DNA of 64,000 nt from Flagellimonas hadalis. Its GTDB lineage: Bacteria > Bacteroidota > Bacteroidia > Flavobacteriales > Flavobacteriaceae. The stretch spans positions 62,001-126,000 of the forward strand of contig NZ_VNIK02000009.1 of the NCBI RefSeq assembly GCF_007785775.2, read 5' to 3'. Made by a program: the position numbers and the translations under genes. This document shows, one piece after another, positions 46,162-53,519 of this stretch. Under the pieces are notes generated by a model. That model did not search any database. It had not been told where the DNA came from and saw nothing but the letters and a program-made list of their open reading frames with translations. The stretch's first letter is position 1. Each line of letters opens with the position of its first letter.

Positions 46162-46255
46162 TGTCATTTCGAACTGTCAGGTTGAGCGCAGTCGAAATCA
46201 AAGTGAGAAATCCAAACGGAGATTTCTCAATCGCTACGCTCATTTCGAAGTGACA
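46162..46255. repeat. TGTCA/TGACA palindromic element in the trpC-trpF spacer
   Basis: A 94-base imperfect hairpin: TGTCATTTCGA at the left pairs with TCGAAGTGACA at the right, and GAGAAATC (46205-46212) pairs with GATTTCTC (46221-46228) near the tip. It starts immediately after the trpC stop codon and ends 11 bases before the trpF start. Confidence 0.85.
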
Positions 46256-47041
46256 TCATTTTTTTAATCCATCAATAAATATTTTGGCACTGGCGCCAGG
46301 ATCATCCGTTTTCATAAAATTCTCACCGATCAGAAAACCTTGGTACCCGAATTCCTTTAATTCCTGAATGGCCCCAATGGTACTGATGCCGCTTTCGGAC
46401 ACTTTCACAAAATCATCCGGAATCTGTTCCGACAGGGTCTTGCTAGTATCCAAACTTACCTCGAAGGTTTTCAGGTTTCTGTTGTTCACCCCCAACATAT
46501 CCAGACTGGGCATGATGGATTTTTGGAGTTCCTCTTCGTTGTGGACTTCCAACAACACCTCCAACCCCAAGCTTTTGGCCGATTCGGAAAGCGTCTTGAT
46601 TTCCTCGCGGGACAAAATGGCCGCGATCAACAAAATGACATCGGCCCCATAGGCCTTGGCCTCCATAATCTGGTATTCATCTATGATGAATTCTTTTCGC
46701 AACAGCGGAATGTCCACGGATGCCCTCGCCAAAACCAAGTCGTCCAAGGAACCACCGAAATATTTTCCGTCCGTTAAAACGGACATGCCACAAACGCCTG
46801 CATCCGCATAACCCTTGGCCACATCCTGCACGTTCAGGTTTTGGTTGATGACCGATTTGGACGGAGATCGTCTTTTGTGTTCGGCAATGATCCCCGTATT
46901 GCTTTTTCGTAATGCTGCCGCCAAAGAAGCCGTGGTGCGTTTCATGAGCACCGAAGTTTCCAATTGGGAAATGGGAATCAACGATTTTTTCAAATCGACT
47001 TCTTTGCGTTTGTCGGCTACTATTTTATCTAGGATGTTCAT
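46256..47041 (-). CDS. trpC: indole-3-glycerol-phosphate synthase
   Basis: Ring-closing decarboxylase on CdRP in tryptophan synthesis. 261 residues with IIAEHKRRSPSKSVI near residue 51 (catalytic Glu and Lys), LRKEFIIDEYQI near 114, GVNNRNLKTFEV near 184, and SESGISTIGAI near 213. Its start overlaps the trpD stop as ATGA, so the two are translationally coupled. The palindromic repeat element begins directly after its stop codon. Confidence 0.96.
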   Translation of the reverse strand: MNILDKIVADKRKEVDLKKSLIPISQLETSVLMKRTTASLAAALRKSNTGIIAEHKRRSPSKSVINQNLNVQDVAKGYADAGVCGMSVLTDGKYFGGSLDDLVLARASVDIPLLRKEFIIDEYQIMEAKAYGADVILLIAAILSREEIKTLSESAKSLGLEVLLEVHNEEELQKSIMPSLDMLGVNNRNLKTFEVSLDTSKTLSEQIPDDFVKVSESGISTIGAIQELKEFGYQGFLIGENFMKTDDPGASAKIFIDGLKK

Positions 47042-48033
47042 TGGGCACTCAATTTTTGCAACCTCCTCAACGCCTCCAAACCTTTTCCACTCAACAGCGA
47101 TTCCTTCGCCTTTTCAAAACCTTCTTTCGGGGTAATGCCCTTCACGGTGGCGATGGCGATGCCTGCATTGGCGCAGACCACATTGTTTTGGGCCTCGGTA
47201 CCTTTTCCATGCAATACATCCAAGAATATTTGGGCCGATTCTGCGATGTCTTCACCACCTGTTATTTCAGCCTGTGAAATCTTGGAAACGCCAAAATCCG
47301 AAGGGGTCAACATGGACTCTGAGTTGTTGGAAATGGTCTTGGTGTCACCTGTCAACGAAATTTCATCATAGCCGTCCAAGGCGTGCAACACTGTGAATTT
47401 TTTATCGGTGTTCTGATAGAGGTAGCCATACATTCGGGCCAATTCCAAATTGAACACACCCACCATCTGATTTTTGGGAAAAGCAGGATTTACCATCGGC
47501 CCCAACATATTGAAAAAGGTCTTTACCGCCAGCTCCCTTCGGATGGGCCCCACATTTTTCATAGCGGGGTGGAAGAGGGGCGCGTGCAAGACACAAATAC
47601 CTGCTTCGTCTATTGACTTTTTCAGAAAATCAGGGTCATTACTGAACTTGATGCCCAAAAATTCCATCACATTGCTACTACCACATTTGGAGGAAACCCC
47701 ATAGTTACCGTGTTTGGTCACTGGAATTCCTGCTCCGGCCGTTACAAAGGAGGCCAAAGTGGAAATGTTGAAGGTATCCTTGCCATCCCCCCCTGTTCCA
47801 CACAGGTCGATGGGGTCATAATCCGAAAGATCGACCGCTAGGCAAAGGTCCAAAAGGGCATCCCGGAAACCTTCGAGTTCTTCAATGGTGACACTACGCA
47901 TCATATACACGGTAAGGAATGCGGCTATTTGCGAGGGATTGTAATCGCCTTTGGCAATGTTCACCAACACCTGTTTGGCTTCTTCCTTGGGCAGTATTTC
48001 GTGATTGATCAGTTTGTTTAAAGTCTCTTTCAT
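47038..48033 (-). CDS. trpD: anthranilate phosphoribosyltransferase
   Basis: Joins anthranilate with PRPP. 331 residues. The diagnostic segments are DLCGTGGDGKDTFNISTLAS near residue 75, KHGNYGVSSKCGSSNVMEFLG near 106 (split by the substrate loop), and LGPMVNPAFPKNQMVGV near 165. It is separated from trpG by 176 bases, the only large gap of the upstream half of the operon, which is flanked by ACTTCGG-type repeats in opposite orientations. Confidence 0.96.
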   Translation of the reverse strand: MKETLNKLINHEILPKEEAKQVLVNIAKGDYNPSQIAAFLTVYMMRSVTIEELEGFRDALLDLCLAVDLSDYDPIDLCGTGGDGKDTFNISTLASFVTAGAGIPVTKHGNYGVSSKCGSSNVMEFLGIKFSNDPDFLKKSIDEAGICVLHAPLFHPAMKNVGPIRRELAVKTFFNMLGPMVNPAFPKNQMVGVFNLELARMYGYLYQNTDKKFTVLHALDGYDEISLTGDTKTISNNSESMLTPSDFGVSKISQAEITGGEDIAESAQIFLDVLHGKGTEAQNNVVCANAGIAIATVKGITPKEGFEKAKESLLSGKGLEALRRLQKLSAQ

Positions 48034-48047
48034 GTCTATTTTTTTAT

Positions 48048-48071
48048 CCGAAGTCGGAAGTCCGAAATCGG
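48048..48071 (-). repeat. diverged ACTTCGG-type repeat, inverted copy
   Basis: On the minus strand it reads TTTCGGACTTCCGACTTCGG, a short relative of the repeats at 48193-48224 and 16728-16759 but in the other orientation. Together with 48193-48224 it bounds the trpG-trpD spacer. Confidence 0.55.
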
Positions 48072-48192
48072 GGGAATTAAAGTACTTGATTTTCGATCAT
48101 ATTCATTTTAGGGCTGCTTTTTCCTTTTGACCAATGCAATGTCTTTTTAAACCTAAATATGGATTCCATCCAAATATTCTTGGGAATATTTC

Positions 48193-48224
48193 ACTTCGGA
48201 CTCCTGACTTCATGCTTCTGACTT
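48193..48224 (+). repeat. ACTTCGG-type repeat covering the trpG stop codon
   Basis: Units ACTTCGG, ACTCCTG, ACTTCATG, CTTCTG, ACTT in the same order as in valS. The trpG stop (48210-48212) and its last codons lie inside it. Confidence 0.7.
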
Positions 48225-48785
48225 TTCGAGCCAATTTTTAAGCATTTGTTTTCCTTCCGGGGTCAAGACAGATTCGGGGTGAAACTGTACGGCGGTAACA
48301 TCATATTCCTTGTGCCGAAGTGACATGATCTGTCCGTTTTCATCTACGGAAGTAATTTCCAGTACTTCGGGCACATTGGGGTCCACTACCCAGGAGTGAT
48401 ATCTTCCCACCTGAAGATTTTTGGGCAATCCCTTGAAAATGGGATCGCCCTTGGTCACGGTGATGGTGGTTGCCACTCCATGGTACACCTTGTCGAGGTT
48501 CACCAAAGTTCCGCCAAAAACCTCGCCAATGGCCTGTAATCCCAGGCAGACGCCAAAAATGCGTTTGGTGGGAGCATATTTTTTGATGATGTCCTTCAAC
48601 AGCCCGGCTTCATCAGGAATGCCCGGCCCAGGGGACAAAACGATGTAATCAAACGGCTCCACTTCGTCCAAAGTGAGCTGATCGTTCCGTTTTACGGTGA
48701 CCTCACCATCCAAGTCCTCGAGATAGTGCACCAAATTGTAGGTGAAGCTATCGTAATTGTCAATCATTAAAATGTTTCTTCCCAT
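48210..48785 (-). CDS. trpG: anthranilate synthase component II (glutamine amidotransferase)
   Basis: Supplies ammonia from glutamine to TrpE. 191 residues with the class I amidotransferase triad: the nucleophile Cys in RIFGVCLGLQAIGE near residue 79, and the His/Glu in AVQFHPESVLTPEG near 170. DNYDSFTYNLVHYL marks the N-terminus. The last residues (KSEA) are encoded by a dispersed repeat (48193-48224), so the C-terminus has been rewritten. It starts two bases after trpE. It may also serve PabB, as in many bacteria with a single subunit. Confidence 0.95.
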   Translation of the reverse strand: MGRNILMIDNYDSFTYNLVHYLEDLDGEVTVKRNDQLTLDEVEPFDYIVLSPGPGIPDEAGLLKDIIKKYAPTKRIFGVCLGLQAIGEVFGGTLVNLDKVYHGVATTITVTKGDPIFKGLPKNLQVGRYHSWVVDPNVPEVLEITSVDENGQIMSLRHKEYDVTAVQFHPESVLTPEGKQMLKNWLEKSEA

Positions 48786-48787
48786 GG

Positions 48788-50185
48788 TCAGATCGTTTCG
48801 GCAATTTCAAGGGCCTTGTTCAGAGCGCCCAGTTTGTTATAGGTTTCCTGTAGTTCGTCCTCGGCCTTGGATGCGGCCACCAACCCGGCCCCTGCTTGGT
48901 AGTGCAGTTCGTGGTTTTTACTCAAAAAAGTCCGGATCATGATGGCGTGGTTAAAATTGCCCTCAAAATCCATGAACCCGATGGCACCACCGTAATAGGA
49001 GCGGCTGGTTTTTTCATATTTTTCAATGAGTTGCATGGCCATGTGCTTGGGAGCACCACTCAAGGTTCCCGCAGGGAAAGTATCGGCCACGACCTTCATG
49101 GTACTGATGTCCTTCTTTTTTTGTCCGGTCACTTTGGACACCAAATGGATCACGTGGGAGAAGTATTGCACCTCTCTGTACGTTTCCACGTTCACGGTGT
49201 TGCCATTTCGGCTGAGGTCGTTCCGGGCCAGGTCCACCAACATCACGTGCTCACTGTTTTCCTTGTCGTCCTGGGCCAATTTTTTGGCAAGTTCCGCATC
49301 CTTTTCATCATTCCCGGTACGTTTATAGGTGCCGGCAATGGGATGGATTTCCGCCTTGCCCTCCTTCACGATCAATTGTGCCTCGGGCGAGCTGCCGAAT
49401 ATTTTAAAATTACCGTAATCAAAATAGAATAGGTAAGGGGATGGATTGATGGAGCGCAGTGCACGGTACACATTGAATTCATCCCCCTTGAACTTTTGGG
49501 TGAACCTTCGGGAAAGCACCAATTGGAACACATCGCCTCGCTGACAATGCTTTTTGGCGAGTTCCACATGCTCCATATATTCTTCGTCCTTCAGATTGGA
49601 TTTTGGCTCCCCTTCCTTATTGAAATTATAGGAAGAAAAGGTACGGACATTGAAAAGTTGCTCTATCTCATCCACATTGCTTTCCGAACCATAACAGTGT
49701 GCGAACAGATAGGCCTCGTTCTTAAAATGGTTGATGGCAATAATGTTCTGGTACACTGCATAATAGATGTCCGGAATGCTGACGGAATCCTCTTTTTTTG
49801 AAATCTCCACATCCTCAAAATACCGGACCGCATCGTAGGCCATGTAACCAAAAAGGCCATTGTTGATGAATTTAAAACCGTTTTGGGTCACCGAGAATTG
49901 ATTGGCAAAGTTGTGGATGACCTCGGTCACATCAGTAGAAGAGTCAATGGCAGTTTCCACTTTTTTACCATCAGGAAATTGCTGCGTGATGGTCTCGTTC
50001 TCCACTTTGATGTAGGCAATGGGATTGCAGCAGATGTACGAGAAGCTGTTGTCGTTGGCATGGTAATCGCTACTTTCCAGCAAAATGCTGCTCGGGAACT
50101 TGTCCCTGATCTTGAGATAGACACTCACCGGGGTGATGGTATCGGCCAAGATTTTTTTGTAATGTGTCTTGAGGGTATAACTCAT
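48788..50185 (-). CDS. trpE: anthranilate synthase component I
   Basis: Chorismate to anthranilate, the first committed step of tryptophan synthesis. 465 residues with the feedback-site motif LLESSDYHANDNSF near residue 34. The chorismate-binding core shows GDVFQLVLSRRF (about 219), IAGTYKRTGNDEKD, the catalytic stretch EHVMLVDLARNDL and AGTLSGAPKHMAM, then GGAIGFMDFEGN. It is the first structural gene of the operon and lies 17 bases after an intrinsic terminator preceded by a leader peptide rich in Trp codons, so attenuation control is likely. Confidence 0.97.
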   Translation of the reverse strand: MSYTLKTHYKKILADTITPVSVYLKIRDKFPSSILLESSDYHANDNSFSYICCNPIAYIKVENETITQQFPDGKKVETAIDSSTDVTEVIHNFANQFSVTQNGFKFINNGLFGYMAYDAVRYFEDVEISKKEDSVSIPDIYYAVYQNIIAINHFKNEAYLFAHCYGSESNVDEIEQLFNVRTFSSYNFNKEGEPKSNLKDEEYMEHVELAKKHCQRGDVFQLVLSRRFTQKFKGDEFNVYRALRSINPSPYLFYFDYGNFKIFGSSPEAQLIVKEGKAEIHPIAGTYKRTGNDEKDAELAKKLAQDDKENSEHVMLVDLARNDLSRNGNTVNVETYREVQYFSHVIHLVSKVTGQKKKDISTMKVVADTFPAGTLSGAPKHMAMQLIEKYEKTSRSYYGGAIGFMDFEGNFNHAIMIRTFLSKNHELHYQAGAGLVAASKAEDELQETYNKLGALNKALEIAETI

Positions 50186-50202
50186 TGTATAAACGCTATA
50201 AA

Positions 50203-50232
50203 TTAAAAAAGGCCTGTCGTGATGACAAGCCT
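50203..50232 (-). terminator. trp attenuator (intrinsic terminator)
   Basis: On the minus strand AGGCTTGTC (50232-50224) pairs with GACAGGCCT (50218-50210) across the loop ATCAC, nine pairs with one G-U, followed by a U-run. It is placed after the leader peptide and 17 bases before trpE. The loop and 3' arm (TCACGAC, 50222-50216) are exactly complementary to GTCGTGA (50266-50260), which overlaps the leader peptide's last codons and stop: this is the antiterminator. Confidence 0.92.
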
Positions 50233-50259
50233 CTTGTATGGTTATAATGGGGACTTAGC

Positions 50260-50316
50260 TCACGACTTTCGAAGTAAGTTGTTCCACCACCAGTTATTTG
50301 CTATGTTGTTTTTCAT
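50260..50316 (-). CDS. trpL: trp operon leader peptide
   Basis: An 18-codon ORF, MKNNIANNWWWNNLLRKS, with three consecutive Trp codons (50292-50284) and a TGA stop at 50262-50260. It lies between a consensus promoter and the attenuator. Ribosome stalling at the UGG run would leave GTCGTGA free to pair with the terminator's loop and 3' arm, blocking termination. Fast translation to the stop would cover it and let the terminator form. It is too short for a routine gene caller. A comparative-genomics motif of this kind (Bacteroid-trp) is, as I recall, known in Bacteroidota. Confidence 0.92.
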   Translation of the reverse strand: MKNNIANNWWWNNLLRKS

Positions 50317-50321
50317 TGCCT

Positions 50322-50351
50322 CAAATATAGGGATGAATTTTTAACGGGCAA
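50322..50351 (-). promoter_or_regulatory. trp operon promoter
   Basis: TTG (part of TTTG) at 50351-50349 and TATATTTG at 50329-50322 are separated by 19 bases, an exact fit to the Bacteroidota -33/-7 consensus. Only five bases separate the -7 box from the trpL ATG, so the transcript should start at or just before the leader AUG. Confidence 0.82.
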
Positions 50352-50372
50352 ACATTGTTTTGTTTAAAATCA

Positions 50373-50407
50373 AAAATCCCGTCCAAGAATTTCCTGGACG
50401 GGATTTT
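50373..50407 (-). terminator. intrinsic terminator after the YceI gene
   Basis: AAAATCCCGTCCA and TGGACGGGATTTT (13 pairs) across a nine-base loop, with T-rich sequence on the downstream side. It insulates the trp promoter from the upstream operon. Confidence 0.9.
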
Positions 50408-50428
50408 CACACACTAAACCGGAGCTGA

Positions 50429-51001
50429 TTACATCTGTAGATCAACTACCAAATCAAATTCGTCATAGATCAATTTGTCCTTGGCGGTACCAATAATCCC
50501 AGAGCCGTATTTTACATCATAGTTGGTTCGGTCCACTTTCAAAGAGGCAGTGGCCTTGTCTCCATATACGGATACATCGAAGGTCACAGGCTTGGTAATG
50601 CCTTTGATGGTAAGGTCACCAGTGACCGCATACGAGTTTTTACCGTTTGACTTCACTTTGGTGAACACCAATTTTGCAGTTGGGTGGGCTTCAATTCCGA
50701 AGAAATCATCAGAGCCCAAGTGACCGTCCAATTTGTTTTTGTAGTCACCTTCCAGGTCGGTAGTGTTGATGCTGGTCATGTCCACTACAAATTCACCACC
50801 TACCAATTTTTCACCGTCAAATTCCAAGGCACCTGATTTCAGGGAAATGGTTCCGGTATGCGAACCGCCCACTTTGTAGCCCTTCCAGGTTACGTTACTT
50901 TCAGAAGTCTTTACTTCTTTGGTTTCTTTTTCAATAGGATTTGCAACGGCAGATGCGCCAAAAACGGTGATCAGGGCCAAACTTAAGATTGTCTTTTTCA
51001 T
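50429..51001 (-). CDS. exported YceI-family protein
   Basis: 190 residues: signal peptide (MKKTILSLALITVFGASAVA), then one lipocalin-like YceI barrel with SNVTWKGYKVGGSHTGTI near residue 34, DMTSINTTDLEG and the C-terminal YDVKYGSGI...DKLIYDEFDLVVDLQM. YceI proteins bind isoprenoid quinone or polyprenyl chains in the periplasm. It is the last gene of the MarR/nitroreductase/YceI operon. Confidence 0.92.
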   Translation of the reverse strand: MKKTILSLALITVFGASAVANPIEKETKEVKTSESNVTWKGYKVGGSHTGTISLKSGALEFDGEKLVGGEFVVDMTSINTTDLEGDYKNKLDGHLGSDDFFGIEAHPTAKLVFTKVKSNGKNSYAVTGDLTIKGITKPVTFDVSVYGDKATASLKVDRTNYDVKYGSGIIGTAKDKLIYDEFDLVVDLQM

Positions 51002-51038
51002 GATTGTTTTAAAATTTCTGTTTTTAATAGTTATGGAT

Positions 51039-51671
51039 TTATATAAGGGTAAACAATTCTTCTTTCGATTTTCTCACTTTGGGAAGATGTTGGGTGGCAT
51101 CTTCCTCGGAACGGTATCCAATGGCCAGTACCACTGCGGCATTGAGGTTCTTTTCGTCCAGTCCCAAGATCTCATTGTACTTTTCGGGCTCAAATCCTTC
51201 CATGGGGCAGGTGTCGATTTTCAGTTCGGCAGCGGCCTGCATCAAGTTGCCAAAGGCAATGTAGGCCTGCTTGGCTGTCCATTGGTTTTTTAGTTCCTCG
51301 GGCAGGTCCATTAATTTGGACTTCATAAAATCGGAATACCCTTTTAGGCCTTCGGAGGGAATGTTCCTTGTTTCGCTCACATTGGCCAAATAATCATCCA
51401 CCAGTTCCTCGCCAAAATCTTTGGTATTGGCAAACACGATCAAATGTGATGCGTCGGTGATCTGGGACTGCCCCCAAGAAGCAGGTTTCAGTTGTTCCCT
51501 TACTTCCTGGTCGGAGATCACAAACACATGGTAGGGCTGCAATCCGTAGGAAGAAGCACTCAAGCGGGTCGCTTCCAAAAGGGTTTCCAAGTCTTGTTCC
51601 GACACTTTTTTGGTGGCATCGAATTTTTTGGTGGCATAGCGCCAGGTTCTATGTTCAATTACGCTGTTCAT
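51039..51671 (-). CDS. NAD(P)H-dependent oxidoreductase of the nitroreductase family
   Basis: 210-residue FMN-binding nitroreductase fold, close in layout to NfsB and dihydropteridine reductase-like enzymes. HRTWRYATKKFD near residue 7 contacts the flavin phosphate, ATRLSASSYGLQPYHVFVI near 31 is the flavin/substrate loop, and CPMEGFEPEKYNEIL near 150 plus AIGYRSEED near 187 complete it. It probably reduces quinones or nitro compounds. It starts nine bases after the marR-type gene, so both are co-expressed. Confidence 0.9.
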   Translation of the reverse strand: MNSVIEHRTWRYATKKFDATKKVSEQDLETLLEATRLSASSYGLQPYHVFVISDQEVREQLKPASWGQSQITDASHLIVFANTKDFGEELVDDYLANVSETRNIPSEGLKGYSDFMKSKLMDLPEELKNQWTAKQAYIAFGNLMQAAAELKIDTCPMEGFEPEKYNEILGLDEKNLNAAVVLAIGYRSEEDATQHLPKVRKSKEELFTLI

Positions 51672-51680
51672 TATATGTAT

Positions 51681-52127
51681 TTAAAATTTATCCAATAGGT
51701 GATTTAATTGTTCCAATTCCTCCGTGCTGAAATTTTTCACAAGATCGTTTTCCGCTTCAGCAACGGCTTTGTCCATTTTTGAAAGAGACTCCAGACCCGA
51801 TGCGGTGATCACAATCTCCACTTTTCGTCGGTTCGATGGGCAGACCGAACGGTCCACAAAACCTTTGGCCAAAAGTTTGTCCACCAAGCGGGTCGTGTTG
51901 CTCATTTTGGCCACCATCCGTTCGTTCAAGGTGCACAAGTTGGCCGGCTTGCCCTGTTGGCCCCTCAAGATCCGGAGCACATTGAACTGCTGCATCGAAA
52001 TTTCAAAAGGTTTCAATGCATTGGCAAATGCTTCGTTGTTCTTGTTCTGGACCAATGCCATGTGGATGATGGTCCTGGTTTCCAAAGGCAACTTTTGGTT
52101 TGTCTTTATAATCTCTTCTACATTCAT
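51681..52127 (-). CDS. MarR-family transcriptional regulator
   Basis: 148 residues from ATG 52127 (a TTG two codons earlier is the only longer choice). The winged helix shows NVLRILRGQQGKPANLCTLNERM (helix-turn-helix), MSNTTRLVDKLLAKGFVDRSV and the wing CPSNRRKVEIVIT. It has two Cys that might sense oxidants. The gene is preceded by a perfect palindrome overlapping its own promoter, the hallmark of autorepression. Downstream nitroreductase and YceI genes would be derepressed together with it. Confidence 0.92.
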   Translation of the reverse strand: MNVEEIIKTNQKLPLETRTIIHMALVQNKNNEAFANALKPFEISMQQFNVLRILRGQQGKPANLCTLNERMVAKMSNTTRLVDKLLAKGFVDRSVCPSNRRKVEIVITASGLESLSKMDKAVAEAENDLVKNFSTEELEQLNHLLDKF

Positions 52128-52138
52128 GTACAAACAAT

Positions 52139-52154
52139 ATTTGTATATACAAAT
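52139..52154. promoter_or_regulatory. palindromic operator, probably for the MarR-type regulator
   Basis: ATTTGTATATACAAAT is a perfect 16-bp palindrome lying 12 bases upstream of the regulator's ATG and overlapping the -7 box (52150-52157). Its position would block RNA polymerase when bound. Confidence 0.75.
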
Positions 52155-52177
52155 GTATGTCGATATTTTGATTTCAA
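52150..52177 (-). promoter_or_regulatory. promoter of the marR-type operon
   Basis: TTG at 52177-52175 and TACATTTG at 52157-52150 with a 17-base spacer match the flavobacterial promoter consensus. The transcript would begin near 52145, inside the palindromic operator. Confidence 0.75.
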
Positions 52178-52261
52178 CCTAACAATTAACAGATAAAATT
52201 TTGTTAAAAGGAATTAAAGGGATGGCTCATTGGTTAACTTTATGGTTGTAAATGGCAGTAA

Positions 52262-52804
52262 ATGAATAGGTTATTGATTTTTTTGTTGATGGTTGCCCTT
52301 ATGGTGGGATGTGGGGATGGTAAAAAACCAAAAGATGTGGCTGACAACCAAGAAGTTGCCGTGGAATCCCAAAATGAAGAAAAGGTCGCCTTTCCCACCT
52401 ATGATTTTGAGGGACTGGAACCACTGCTCCATAAAGAAGATGATCAGACCTATATCATCAATTTTTGGGCCACGTGGTGCAAGCCCTGTTTGGAGGAACT
52501 TCCCCATTTTGAACGTATCAGGGAGGAGCAAAAGAACAATAATGTGAAGGTGATCTTGGTAAGTCTGGATATGCCCCATATGTGGAAATCGCGATTGGAA
52601 CCCTATGTGAAAAATAAAAGGATACAATCGGAAGTGGTCATCTTGGACGATCCCAAACAAAATGAATGGATCCCCAAAGTGGACGAAGAGTGGGGTGGTG
52701 GCATTCCCGCTACCTTAATATATAATAAGGAGAAACGACAATTTTTTGAAAAGGGCTTTACCTACGAGGAACTCAACGAAGCATTGAGCAAATTCATCAA
52801 ATAA
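52262..52804 (+). CDS. TlpA-like thioredoxin lipoprotein
   Basis: 180 residues with a lipoprotein signal (MNRLLIFLLMVALMVGC, lipobox Cys17) and a thioredoxin fold. The active site is NFWATWCKPCLEELPHF (WCKPC near residues 76-80), and a cis-Pro follows in GGGIPATLIY near 155. It is an envelope disulfide reductase or cytochrome/oxidative-stress thioredoxin. It begins a two-gene unit with the following redoxin, eight bases away, and lies divergent from the marR-type operon. Confidence 0.92.
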   Translation: MNRLLIFLLMVALMVGCGDGKKPKDVADNQEVAVESQNEEKVAFPTYDFEGLEPLLHKEDDQTYIINFWATWCKPCLEELPHFERIREEQKNNNVKVILVSLDMPHMWKSRLEPYVKNKRIQSEVVILDDPKQNEWIPKVDEEWGGGIPATLIYNKEKRQFFEKGFTYEELNEALSKFIK

Positions 52805-52812
52805 AGACGTCT

Positions 52813-53436
52813 ATGAAAACAAAACGGATATTCGGATTTTTCGCATTGCTGCTCATTTTTGGGGCATCGTTTGCCATGGGAATCAGTGCGGCAAAAGACC
52901 ACATTGTGGACGATGGTTATGGAATAGGGGATGTTGCTGCGGATTTTTCACTGAAAAATGTGGATGGCAAGATGGTGTCTTTGTCCGACTATGCCAACGC
53001 CAAGGGATTTTTGGTCATTTTCACTTGCAATACCTGTCCGTATGCGAAGGCCTATGAAGATCGTATTATCGCTCTGGACAAGAAATACAAGTCCAAAGGT
53101 GTGCCTGTGATTGCCATCAACCCAAATACGAAATCGGGGGATGGTTTTGCCGAAATGCAGGAAAGAGCCAAGGAAAAGGGATTTACCTACCCCTATCTTC
53201 ATGATGAGGGACAAAAAGTATATCCGCAATACGGGGCCACCAAAACCCCTCACGTATTCTTGTTGGAAAAAACACAAACAGGAAATGTGGTGCGCTACAT
53301 CGGTGCTATTGATGACAATTACCAAGATGCATCGCAAGTGGATGAGAAATTTGTGGAAAACGCAGTGGACGCCCTATTGGCGGGAAAAGAAATCAATCCC
53401 AATACCACCAAGGCCATTGGGTGTGGTATCAAGTAG
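52813..53436 (+). CDS. exported redoxin / AhpC-TSA-like protein
   Basis: Signal peptide (MKTKRIFGFFALLLIFGASFAMG), then a thioredoxin-like domain whose active-site region reads IFTCNTCPYAKAYEDRI (C-x-x-C near residues 74-77). PHVFLL near 146 carries the cis-Pro. The family is close to peroxiredoxin/TlpA hybrids of Bacteroidota; peroxidase or reductase activity is inferred. An intrinsic terminator follows 28 bases beyond its stop. Confidence 0.88.
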   Translation: MKTKRIFGFFALLLIFGASFAMGISAAKDHIVDDGYGIGDVAADFSLKNVDGKMVSLSDYANAKGFLVIFTCNTCPYAKAYEDRIIALDKKYKSKGVPVIAINPNTKSGDGFAEMQERAKEKGFTYPYLHDEGQKVYPQYGATKTPHVFLLEKTQTGNVVRYIGAIDDNYQDASQVDEKFVENAVDALLAGKEINPNTTKAIGCGIK

Positions 53437-53464
53437 AGAGGCTGTTCTAAAATAAAACACATGG

Positions 53465-53494
53465 AAATCCGGAGTAACGCTCCGGATTTTTATT
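53465..53494 (+). terminator. intrinsic terminator after the redoxin gene
   Basis: AAATCCGGAG and CTCCGGATTT pair across TAACG, followed by a T-rich run. The T-run contains TATTTTTG (53491-53498), a possible -7 box for the next gene, though no -33 element is evident. Confidence 0.88.
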
Positions 53495-53519
53495 TTTGCA
53501 GAGATAAAAACAGAATACT

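Noticed and set aside
46151..46243. N-terminal extension of TrpF
   Set aside because: The extra codons are the palindromic repeat; MKLKVCGM at 46150 is the conserved start.
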